Shown one piece after another: positions 1 through 5,451 of a stretch of 5,471 nucleotides of DNA; position 1 is the first letter of the stretch; each line of letters opens with the position of its first letter. The position numbers and the translations under genes are program-made. The notes beneath the pieces were generated by a model that was not told where the DNA came from, searched no databases, and saw only the letters and a program-made list of their open reading frames with translations. Origin of the DNA: Methanobacteriota archaeon (GTDB taxonomy: Archaea > Hydrothermarchaeota > Hydrothermarchaeia > Hydrothermarchaeales > JACRDW01). The stretch lies in the NCBI GenBank assembly GCA_016212785.1, contig JACRDW010000095.1:1-5471 (forward strand), in the 5' to 3' direction.

Positions 1-755
<755 letters not shown>

Positions 756-825
756 GAAAGGATGCTGTGTCAGGCGAAAGATCGATCAGATTTGTGCAGA
801 GCTTTAATAATTCATTACGCAAGTC

Positions 826-1128
826 TTATGCACCGGCTTCGCTGGGAATGAAATCCAGATACTCCTTCGTCTCGCCCGGGAAAACTTCTACTGTTTTCGG
901 GCCTCTTTTTATCTGCGTATATACAACTTCCAGGTAATCTTTCTCTTTTATCCCGTACTTCTTAGTCAGCTCAGGCAGCTCTCTCGAAAGATTAATCCAC
1001 TTCGGGTCTTGAAGTTTAATTTCGCACACGAGAACATCTCCGACCTTTAATTCGTACTTGGTTTTCATCGAGTAATTTATGTACATCTCCCTCCCGATTT
1101 CAATCGCATTTATCTCTCTCAGTGGCAT
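826..1128 (-). CDS. Small conserved-looking protein of unknown function, 100 aa
   Basis: I do not recognise this family. The protein is small, soluble in character and rich in K and E, with no signal peptide, membrane segment or cysteine cluster. Alternating hydrophobic stretches such as KVGDVLVCEIKL (about residues 28-39) and KDYLEVVYTQIKRG (about 63-76) suggest a small beta-rich fold, and LSRELPELTKKYG may form a helix. I chose the ATG at 1128 because a TATA box at 1151-1160 is centred about 27 bases upstream, as expected for a leaderless archaeal mRNA. An inner ATG at 1086 follows GGGAGGGAG directly and would give 86 aa; its spacing is tighter than usual, but it cannot be excluded. The gene converges on the 23S gene, with about 70 bases between the ends, and diverges from the methyltransferase relic. 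Its codon use looks like that of its neighbours, which supports a real gene. Confidence 0.65.
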   Translation of the reverse strand: MPLREINAIEIGREMYINYSMKTKYELKVGDVLVCEIKLQDPKWINLSRELPELTKKYGIKEKDYLEVVYTQIKRGPKTVEVFPGETKEYLDFIPSEAGA

Positions 1129-1150
1129 AAATTTTTAAATCCTGCAGGAA

Positions 1151-1160
1151 GTATAAATAT
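1151..1160 (-). promoter_or_regulatory. TATA box for the 826-1128 gene
   Basis: The minus strand reads ATATTTATAC, a good archaeal TATA element, and its centre lies about 27 bases before the ATG at 1128. This predicts a leaderless transcript. The element is AT-rich on both strands (GTATAAATAT on plus). A second AT-rich block, CATAAATTTTTAAAT at 1127-1141, is better placed to serve the divergent relic that starts at 1173. Confidence 0.55.
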
Positions 1161-1172
1161 TTTTTGAGAACC

Positions 1173-1401
1173 ATGGCAACGATTTCCTGTCCGTATCACC
1201 CGACTCCAAAAGAAAAAGCAGGGGAGATGCTGAGTTGCAATTTATCTGAACTTTAGAGTTCATGAGCTTTTGAGGCCGAAATTAGAAAAAGAGCTGAAAC
1301 ACGGAGCAAGGGTAGTATCCTTCGAGTTCTACGTGCTCGGCTGGAAGGAGCTGAGCGATATTCCCATGATATTTGTTTTTGAAAAAGGCAAATCTTTCTA
1401 A
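1173..1401 (+). pseudogene. Class I SAM-dependent methyltransferase relic, core deleted
   Basis: Two in-frame pieces of one archaeal methyltransferase family lie side by side in different frames. The first (from ATG 1173, frame ending at TAG 1254) reads MATISCPYHPTPKEKAGEML. It matches the usual N-terminal PYVPTPEEVVEEML motif, which precedes the SAM-binding domain. The second (1234-1401, ending in TAA) contains VAIYL, then LLRPKLEKELKHGARVVSFE and GWKEL. It matches the strand and helix after the catalytic core, typically LRPKLxEELKPGTRVVSHxF followed by a GW motif. The glycine-rich SAM loop and the acidic ribose-binding residue that should lie between are missing. This implies an internal deletion with a junction near 1226-1236, roughly 75-85 codons judging from typical family members. 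The protein cannot bind SAM as it stands. A sequencing or assembly collapse is the main alternative. Confidence 0.75.
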
Positions 1402-1416
1402 AATCAGTTCGGAATA

Positions 1417-1426
1417 TTTATATAAA
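1417..1426 (+). promoter_or_regulatory. Strong TATA box, target unclear
   Basis: TTTATATAAA, preceded by purines (GGAA), is the best-looking archaeal BRE/TATA in the first half of the window. With usual spacing, transcription would start near 1447. No convincing protein gene begins there: the ATG at 1459 opens only 15 codons. It may drive RNase P RNA with a leader of about 160 bases, or a separate small RNA. Confidence 0.5.
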
Positions 1427-1446
1427 AATCAAGTCAAATATAGTTG

Positions 1447-1608
1447 CAGGAGGCGGGTATGAGGAAGGCAGCCGCTGGAGTAGAGAAAACTGGCAAATAC
1501 GGCTAACCTGTTAATCGCAGACGCGAGGCATCTCATAGTGAGCCTGGGATAGAGCAGGGAAAGAGGTAGCTTTCTAAATTTTTTTAACGTTACGCTCTGC
1601 GATAAATA
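1447..1608 (+). other. Unassigned sequence between a promoter and RNase P RNA
   Basis: This stretch follows a good TATA box but matches nothing I know. Possible local pairings are AGCCG (1470-1474) with CGGCT (1500-1504), CAGG (1447-1450) with CCTG (1507-1510), and CTCA with TGAG around 1532-1542. It contains no T-loop consensus, no C/D boxes and no convincing H/ACA pocket. Its end (1571-1590) is AT-rich (CTAAATTTTTTTAA), about 25 bases before the RNase P RNA start. That AT-rich block could be a terminator, the RNase P promoter, or both. Confidence 0.35.
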
Positions 1609-2006
1609 GTGGCGAGCTGGAGGGCATCTCACGCTACAGAGAAATCAGCGAAAGCTGATTTTGAGTAAGCGAGGAAACTCCGCCCATCGCTGCGGAACCC
1701 AACTCTTCGAAAGAGGAGGGGCCGAGAGGCTCAGCTCTGGAGCAGAAACGACACTTCGACGGGAGCATATCGAGGACGGCGAAAGCCTGAGAGCGACCGG
1801 AGAAGATGAAACGGCCAACTTTGGGGATGCAAGCTAAAAATCGCCAACGGGCTCCGCACCCGGCGGTAGGTCAAGCGCTAAGACGAATGATGTCCAAAAG
1901 GGAAGCCTCCCTTTTGGAGAATTCCCTCTTTAGATTCGTCTAATATAGGGGTTCTCCAAGGGGTGAGCCCCTTGGAACAGAAGGCGGGTTACTCCCAGCA
2001 CGCCAC
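1609..2006 (+). ncRNA. rnpB: RNase P RNA, archaeal
   Basis: This is the catalytic RNA of RNase P, which removes 5' leaders from pre-tRNA. The ends are defined by helix P1: GTGGCG (1609-1614) with CGCCAC (2001-2006), then GCTGG (1616-1620) with CCAGC (1995-1999). P3 is AAATCAGC-GAAA-GCTGATTT (1642-1661). P2 pairs GAGTAA (1663-1668) with TTACTC (1989-1994). P4 pairs 1678-1684 with 1983-1988 and leaves T1679 bulged, the universal P4 bulge. Conserved regions are CR-I GAGGAAACTCC (1671-1681), GAAACGG (1808-1814), GATGCAAGCTAAAAAT (1826-1841), CR-IV AGACGAATGATGTCC (1881-1895) and CR-V ACAGAAGGCGGGTTAC (1977-1992). A GGTAGG element (1865-1870) follows the P15-like hairpin and could bind the tRNA CCA end, as in bacterial and type A RNAs. 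A block of about 84 nt with three hairpins lies between CR-IV and CR-V. Confidence 0.94.
1893..1976 (+). repeat. Three-hairpin block inside RNase P RNA
   Basis: Three stem-loops stand in a row. The first is an 11-bp perfect stem, 1893-1903 with 1908-1918 and loop AGCC. The second spans 1919-1954: GAA with TTC, a bulged T, TCCCT with AGGGG, and an inner TAGA-TTCG-TCTA hairpin with a stable UUCG loop. The third is a 9-bp stem, 1955-1963 with 1968-1976 and loop TGAG. They fill the interval between CR-IV and CR-V, which in E. coli is only a short hairpin. The pairing can be read directly; its function is unknown. Confidence 0.7.
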
Positions 2007-2010
2007 CTGA

Positions 2011-2020
2011 TTATTTTATA
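2011..2020 (+). promoter_or_regulatory. TATA box for the sulfur carrier-thiolase pair
   Basis: TTATTTTATA lies just after the RNase P RNA 3' end. It predicts a start near 2042-2046 and a leader of about 40 bases to the ATG at 2082. The spacer is AT-rich, and no other TATA-like element stands closer to the gene. Confidence 0.4.
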
Positions 2021-2035
2021 GCATAGGAAATTACA

Positions 2036-2045
2036 ATTTCTTTTT
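2036..2045 (+). terminator. Possible T-rich terminator of RNase P RNA
   Basis: ATTTCTTTTT lies 30 bases after the mature 3' end. Archaeal RNA polymerase stops at T-runs without needing a hairpin, and none is seen here. It could equally be only the AT-rich start region of the next transcript. Confidence 0.3.
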
Positions 2046-2081
2046 GGGGTGATAAAGTTTTCGAAGTGAGGTGCAGAACGA

Positions 2082-2315
2082 ATGCGCCAAATGAGAAAAA
2101 CAAAACGGGTTATTATGAAAATAAAAGTCAAGCTGGACAGCAAAAAATCTGAAGTCGAAGTTGCTGAGGGCAGCACAGTAGATGAACTCCTGGAAAAGTT
2201 AGGCATAAACAGGGAAACTGTGCTTGTGAGGCTGAATAAGGAAATCTGCACCGAAGAGGAGAAACTAAAGCCAGGCGATACCATTGAAATTATAAGGGCT
2301 GTAACCGGTGGTTAG
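2082..2315 (+). CDS. Ubiquitin-like sulfur carrier (MoaD/ThiS/TtuB-SAMP type)
   Basis: This is a beta-grasp sulfur carrier whose C-terminal glycine is activated by an E1-like enzyme and then carries sulfur as a thiocarboxylate. The core is KIKVKLDSKKSEVEVAEG, then STVDELLEKLGI (helix, residues 31-42), VLVRLNKEI, the LKPGDTIEII strand (about 62-71) and the terminal Gly76-Gly77. The Gly-Gly end is essential in this family. Length is 77 aa, or 66 from the inner ATG at 2115, which is closer to the usual family start. I kept ATG 2082 because GAGGTG (2068-2073) is a good ribosome binding site 8 bases upstream, while none is seen before 2115; the extra basic MRQMRKTKRVI is then real. The thiolase gene starts at the next base after the stop, so TtuB-like delivery of sulfur to that enzyme is the likely job. 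MoaD (molybdopterin) or ThiS (thiamine) roles are less likely because no partner genes are present. It may also act as a protein modifier like SAMP2 or Urm1. Confidence 0.87.
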   Translation: MRQMRKTKRVIMKIKVKLDSKKSEVEVAEGSTVDELLEKLGINRETVLVRLNKEICTEEEKLKPGDTIEIIRAVTGG

Positions 2316-3221
2316 ATGCTCCACATAGCATTTTCACTAGGGTGCAGCAAGTGCAAGGAAAGAGCGGTTTATCACCGCCGCTACAGCGGGCAAAAATTCT
2401 GCGGAGAGCATTTTTTGCAGTACTTCGAGAATAAGGTCAGAAAGACTATTCAGAAGTACAAAATGGTCGGGAGAGGAGAAAAAATCGGAGCAGCACTCAG
2501 CGGTGGCAAGGACAGCATAACAACGCTCTCCGTTCTCAACGCGCTTTCGAAAAAATTAGACTTGGAGATTTGCGCTATTGCTGTGGATGAAGGAATTAAG
2601 GGCTATCGAAACGATACTATAAAGAGCGCAAGGTCATTTTGCGCCGGGCAGAATATTCCGCTGCATATCGTCTCTTTCAAGAGGAGGTTTGGAACAACGC
2701 TGGATAAAATAATGAGGCAGGGAAAAAATGCATGCACGTACTGCGGCGTTTTAAGGAGGCGAGTCCTGAGCGAGAAAGCGAGAGAGCTCGGCATGGACAA
2801 GCTCGCAACAGGCCACAACCTCGACGACGAAGTTCAGGCTATAATGATGAACTATATCAGGGGCGATGTAGAGAGGCTGGTCAGGCTGAAGCGTTCTCTC
2901 TTGCACGAAAAATTTATACCCCGAATTAAACCTCTCTCAGAAATGCCTGAGAAGGAAGTTGCTCTGTATGCGCTTCTCAGAGATTTTTCAGTCAGTTTTG
3001 CAGAGTGCCCTTATTCGCACGGCACTTTTAGGGCAGGTATAAGAGATTTTATAAACGAACTTGAAAAAAACAACGCAGGCATAAAGTTCTCAATACTAAA
3101 AGGTTATCAGAAGTTACTCCCTTACTTAGAATTAAAAACAGCGATGCATGAGTGCGAATTATGCGGCGAGCCTACCTCGCAGAAGATTTGTAAAACATGC
3201 TTGTTAGTGAAATTTATATAG
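2316..3221 (+). CDS. ttuA: tRNA 2-thiouridine synthesis enzyme, TtuA/NcsA family
   Basis: This PP-loop ATPase adenylates a tRNA uridine and replaces O2 with sulfur. All expected parts are visible in 301 aa. There is an N-terminal zinc site, C10-x2-C13 with C29-x2-H32. The ATP loop SGGKDS is at 62-67. Cysteines C140, C143 and C231 match the three ligands of the catalytic [4Fe-4S] cluster of TtuA (CxxC, then a distant Cys), followed by GHNLDD at 166-171. A C-terminal zinc site has C280, C283, C292 and C295. The ATG follows the carrier's TAG directly, so translation is probably coupled, and GGTGG, encoding the carrier's Gly-Gly end, may help as a ribosome site. The family is clear. The target is not: T54 in the T-loop (TtuA, thermostability) or U34 in the anticodon (NcsA/Ctu1, decoding) are both possible. 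The adjacent carrier fits either role. Confidence 0.93.
   Translation: MLHIAFSLGCSKCKERAVYHRRYSGQKFCGEHFLQYFENKVRKTIQKYKMVGRGEKIGAALSGGKDSITTLSVLNALSKKLDLEICAIAVDEGIKGYRNDTIKSARSFCAGQNIPLHIVSFKRRFGTTLDKIMRQGKNACTYCGVLRRRVLSEKARELGMDKLATGHNLDDEVQAIMMNYIRGDVERLVRLKRSLLHEKFIPRIKPLSEMPEKEVALYALLRDFSVSFAECPYSHGTFRAGIRDFINELEKNNAGIKFSILKGYQKLLPYLELKTAMHECELCGEPTSQKICKTCLLVKFI
3213..3220 (+). promoter_or_regulatory. TATA box for the ribosomal protein genes
   Basis: TTTATATA overlaps the last codons and the first two bases of the TAG stop of the thiolase gene, with purines before it. It predicts a start near 3242. That leaves a leader of about 15 bases containing GAGG (3248-3251), which is 6 bases before the uL3 ATG. 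uL3 and its followers can therefore be transcribed independently of the thiolase. Confidence 0.55.
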
Positions 3222-3257
3222 TAGAAACTGAAGTCGTAAGATTTCTAGAGGCATGAT

Positions 3258-4244
3258 ATGGGAAGAAGAGCGCATCATCCAAGACGCGGTTCCCTCGGAT
3301 ACAGTCCGAGAAAGAGAGCCACAAGGGTAATTCCCAGAGTTAGAGCTTGGGTAAAGGAAGACAAAGTAAGAATCCAGGGCTTTAGCGGATACAAGGCAGG
3401 CGTTACGCATGTTGTCATGGTTGACGACTATCCGAACAGCCTTACGCACGAAGAAGAAATCACTGCAGCGGCTACTGTTATCGAAGCGCCGCCGATGAGG
3501 GTGTGTGGGGTTCGCTGCTATGGCGAGGATGCGCACGGCTCGAAAGTTCTAGCCGAGGTATGGAGTCCTGATGCTGCAAAAGACCTAGCAAGAGTTTTTC
3601 GGATTAAAAATTTTAAGGGCAACTTAGACGAGGTTGAAAAGAATCTGGACAGGACCAAAGAACTCAGACTAATTGTTCACACCCAACCAGGGCTGAGCGC
3701 ACTATCAAAAAAAACACCTGAGATTATGGAGTATCCTGTCTCGGGCACTCCTGCTCAAGCGCTGGAATATGTGAAAAAAGTTTTCGGAAAGGAAATTAAA
3801 ATAGGCAACGTTTTCGAGGAAGGAGAAATCGTGGACACGATAAGTATAACTAAGGGAAAGGGATTTCAGGGCGCTCTGAAAAGATGGGGAACGAAGCACC
3901 TTCCGAGGAAGACAAGGAAAGGAAGGAGAACCGTAGGAACGCTTGGCCCTTGGCATCCTGCAGCGATGATGTGGACGGTCCCAACAGGCGGACAGATGGG
4001 CTATCATCAGAGAACTGAAAACAACAAAAGAATACTAAAAATAGGCGGCGGAGATATTACGCCTGAGGGAGGATTTTTAAACTATGGCGTTGTTAAGGGG
4101 GATTATATAATTTTAAAAGGTTCGGTTGCAGGTCCCAGAAAAAGGTTAGTAAGGCTCAGGCCTGCGGTCAGACCTCCCAAGAAAAAATTCGAGGGGAAGC
4201 CCCAGCTAACTTACATCAGCAGGAAATCAAAGCAGGGTTTATAA
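3258..4244 (+). CDS. rpl3: 50S ribosomal protein uL3
   Basis: uL3 is a large-subunit assembly initiator. Its globular part binds near the 23S 3' domain and its long loop reaches towards the peptidyl transferase centre. At 328 aa it is close to the archaeal length. The start MGRRAHHPRRGSLGYSPRKR is the family signature and fixes the ATG, which has GAGG 6 bases upstream. Further conserved blocks are GFSGYKAGVTH (41-51), KGKGFQGALKRWG (199-211), the tunnel-side loop with GPWHP (230-234), GQMGYHQRTENNKR (245-258) and the basic GPRKRLVRLRPAVRPPKKK tail region (292-310). It heads the uL3-uL4-uL23 series typical of archaeal S10-like clusters. It has its own TATA box in the end of the thiolase gene. 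Nothing is truncated or frameshifted. A 105-base spacer separates it from uL4. Confidence 0.98.
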   Translation: MGRRAHHPRRGSLGYSPRKRATRVIPRVRAWVKEDKVRIQGFSGYKAGVTHVVMVDDYPNSLTHEEEITAAATVIEAPPMRVCGVRCYGEDAHGSKVLAEVWSPDAAKDLARVFRIKNFKGNLDEVEKNLDRTKELRLIVHTQPGLSALSKKTPEIMEYPVSGTPAQALEYVKKVFGKEIKIGNVFEEGEIVDTISITKGKGFQGALKRWGTKHLPRKTRKGRRTVGTLGPWHPAAMMWTVPTGGQMGYHQRTENNKRILKIGGGDITPEGGFLNYGVVKGDYIILKGSVAGPRKRLVRLRPAVRPPKKKFEGKPQLTYISRKSKQGL

Positions 4245-4246
4245 AA
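4237..4246 (+). promoter_or_regulatory. TATA-like box overlapping the uL3 stop codon
   Basis: GTTTATAAAA spans the last codons and TAA of uL3. If used, it would start a uL4-uL23 transcript near 4268, with a leader of about 80 bases carrying the 4275-4321 hairpin. A second A/T block, CTTTTAAAAAAAG (4254-4266), is an alternative. It is equally possible that the AT content is fortuitous and the genes are simply cotranscribed. Confidence 0.35.
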
Positions 4247-4274
4247 TGAGCCCTTTTAAAAAAAGCCCTCGAGG

Positions 4275-4321
4275 AAAATTACTTGCGAAGCACTCGTTCC
4301 GAAGGAACGAATGCAAATTTT
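4275..4321 (+). repeat. Long imperfect hairpin in the uL3-uL4 spacer
   Basis: The inner stem TCGTTCC-GAA-GGAACGA (4294-4310, plus one more pair) continues past a C-A mismatch into GCA with TGC (4290-4292, 4312-4314). The flanks AAAA (4275-4278) and TTTT (4318-4321) can close it, with TTGC pairing GCAA as an alternative inner step. It lies in the untranslated spacer upstream of uL4. It could be a leader regulatory structure, a processing site or a small palindromic element; nothing seen here decides between these. Confidence 0.55.
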
Positions 4322-4349
4322 CAGACGTTTAAAAACGAGTGGATTCAAA

Positions 4350-5126
4350 ATGAAAGTCAATGTTTATTCTCTAGAAGGTAAAGTGGCTGGTAAAATAGAA
4401 CTGCCGAAGGTCTTTAAAGAAGAGATAAGACCTGATTTAATCAAAAGAGCAGTGCTTGCTGCGCAGTCAGCTCGCTACCAGAGGCACGGCGTGGACTGGT
4501 TTGCAGGCAAGCGAACCTCTGCGTTCTCATGGGGGCCCGGACACGGCGTCTCCAGAGTTCCGAGGGTCAAGGGAAGCAGGCACCCCGCCGCTGGCAGAGG
4601 AGCAATGGTGCCGCAGGCGGTTGGCGGCAGGGAAGCGCACCCGCCGGTAGTGCAGAAAAAAGTTATAGAGAAAATAAACGTCAAAGAGAGGCGAAAAGCA
4701 ATCGCTTCGGCAATCGCTGCAACTGCTGTAAAAGAACTAGTGCAAAAAAGAGGCCATATTATCGCTAACGTGCCGCAGATACCTCTGATAGTTGAGGATG
4801 AGTTAGAAAGCATCAAAACTGCTAAGGGTACTAAAGAAGCTCTTGAGAAGCTGGGAATCTGGGAGGATATAGTAAGAGCCAAACAAAGAAATATTCGAGC
4901 TGGAAAGGGTAAGATGAGAGGGAGGAAGTACAAAAACAGGAAGAGCGTCTTGCTCATCGTTGCCGAGGACAAGGGAATTAAACTCGGGGCGAGAAATCAC
5001 CCGGGCATAGATGTTGTTAGGGTTGAGAACCTGGGAATTGAACATGTAGCGCCCGGAACGCACTACGGCAGGCTGACGGTTTATACCAAGGCAGCAGTAC
5101 AAAAACTTGGAGCGAGATTTAAATGA
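4350..5126 (+). CDS. rpl4: 50S ribosomal protein uL4
   Basis: uL4 binds 23S domain I and, with uL22, lines the narrow part of the exit tunnel. The 258-aa product has the family start MKVNVYSLEGKVAGKIELP. It continues with the tunnel loop GKRTSAFSWGPGHG (53-66), the basic PRVKGSRHPAAGRGA (71-85) and VPQAVGGREAHPP (87-99). It ends with the Rossmann-like C-terminal half, including KSVLLIVAEDKG (198-209) and EHVAPGTHYGRLTVYT (231-246). I chose ATG 4350 over ATG 4311. The earlier codon would add 13 residues unlike the family and lies inside a hairpin stem, whereas the later one begins exactly at the conserved sequence. The upstream ribosome site is weak (GTGGAT around 4339-4344). The stop overlaps the uL23 start by ATGA, so the two are translationally coupled. 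In E. coli uL4 represses its own S10 operon; whether anything similar applies here is unknown. Confidence 0.97.
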   Translation: MKVNVYSLEGKVAGKIELPKVFKEEIRPDLIKRAVLAAQSARYQRHGVDWFAGKRTSAFSWGPGHGVSRVPRVKGSRHPAAGRGAMVPQAVGGREAHPPVVQKKVIEKINVKERRKAIASAIAATAVKELVQKRGHIIANVPQIPLIVEDELESIKTAKGTKEALEKLGIWEDIVRAKQRNIRAGKGKMRGRKYKNRKSVLLIVAEDKGIKLGARNHPGIDVVRVENLGIEHVAPGTHYGRLTVYTKAAVQKLGARFK

Positions 5127-5371
5127 TTATAATTCATCCGGACGTTACCGAGAAGTCAATGAAGTTAGTCGAGTCAGAAAACAAGCTCGTGTTTGTAGTT
5201 TCGAGAAATTCGAGCAAGAATGAGATAAAAACTGCTGTAGAAAAGTTGTATGAAGTTAAGGTAGCTGATGTTAATACTTCTATAACTCCGAGAGGAGTAA
5301 AGAAGGCTTATGTTAAGCTGACTCCGGAATACAAGGCAGAAGAGGTTGCAACTAGAATAGGAATCTTCTAA
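5123..5371 (+). CDS. rpl23: 50S ribosomal protein uL23
   Basis: uL23 binds 23S domain III at the tunnel exit and forms part of the docking site for signal recognition particle and other nascent-chain factors. The 82-aa product is close to the archaeal length. Signatures are the start IIHPDVTEKSMKLVE (3-17), the strand KLVFVVSR (21-28), SKNEIKTAVEKLYEVKVADVN (31-51), the short loop TPRGVKKAYVKL (55-66) and the end ATRIGIF. Its ATG overlaps the uL4 stop (ATGA). GGAG at 5109-5112, within the uL4 coding sequence, is a suitable ribosome binding site 10 bases upstream. It lacks the N-terminal extension of eukaryotic homologues. An 80-base spacer with a hairpin follows, before the point where uL2 is expected. 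Confidence 0.97.
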   Translation: MIIIHPDVTEKSMKLVESENKLVFVVSRNSSKNEIKTAVEKLYEVKVADVNTSITPRGVKKAYVKLTPEYKAEEVATRIGIF

Positions 5372-5407
5372 TGTCAGCGCTTCACCAGCAAGCTTTTCAA
5401 ACAACTT

Positions 5408-5430
5408 GACGTAGGGATTGTCCCTACGTC
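5408..5430 (+). repeat. Perfect 10-bp hairpin after uL23
   Basis: GACGTAGGGA and TCCCTACGTC are exact inverted complements with a TTG loop. It sits about 37 bases after the uL23 stop, in a stretch with no long reading frame. No T-run follows, so an intrinsic terminator is unlikely. RNA processing, regulation of the next gene, or a small palindromic repeat are possible. Confidence 0.7.
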
Positions 5431-5451
5431 TGTCTTCTCGAATGCTGGCTC

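Noticed and set aside
1460..1480. GGAAGGCAGCC resembling the SRP RNA helix 8 loop
   Set aside because: The partner GGTCAGG-type strand is missing, and the region is too short and unpaired for an archaeal SRP RNA.
1459..1506. Short plus frame MRKAAAGVEKTGKYG resembling the start of ribosomal protein eL43
   Set aside because: The similarity is limited to a few residues (TGKYG). It stops after 15 codons, and no zinc-finger cysteines follow in any frame.
1495..1530. CTGTTAATC resembling a tRNA-Asn anticodon loop
   Set aside because: The flanking five bases on each side do not pair, and no D-loop, T-loop or acceptor stem can be found, even allowing for an intron.
1429..1632. Minus-strand reading frame of 67 codons
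   Set aside because: It runs into the P1 helix of RNase P RNA and has no promoter or family resemblance.
1940..2284. Minus-strand reading frame of 114 codons
   Set aside because: It is antisense to RNase P RNA and the sulfur carrier gene, with a serine/phenylalanine-rich shadow composition.
4311..4349. Upstream in-frame start for uL4
   Set aside because: The added 13 residues are unlike the family, and the ATG lies inside the spacer hairpin; ATG 4350 gives the canonical N-terminus.
4475..4972. Minus-strand reading frame of 165 codons
   Set aside because: It is antisense to uL4, and its hydrophobic composition is explained by the reverse complement of lysine/arginine and alanine codons.
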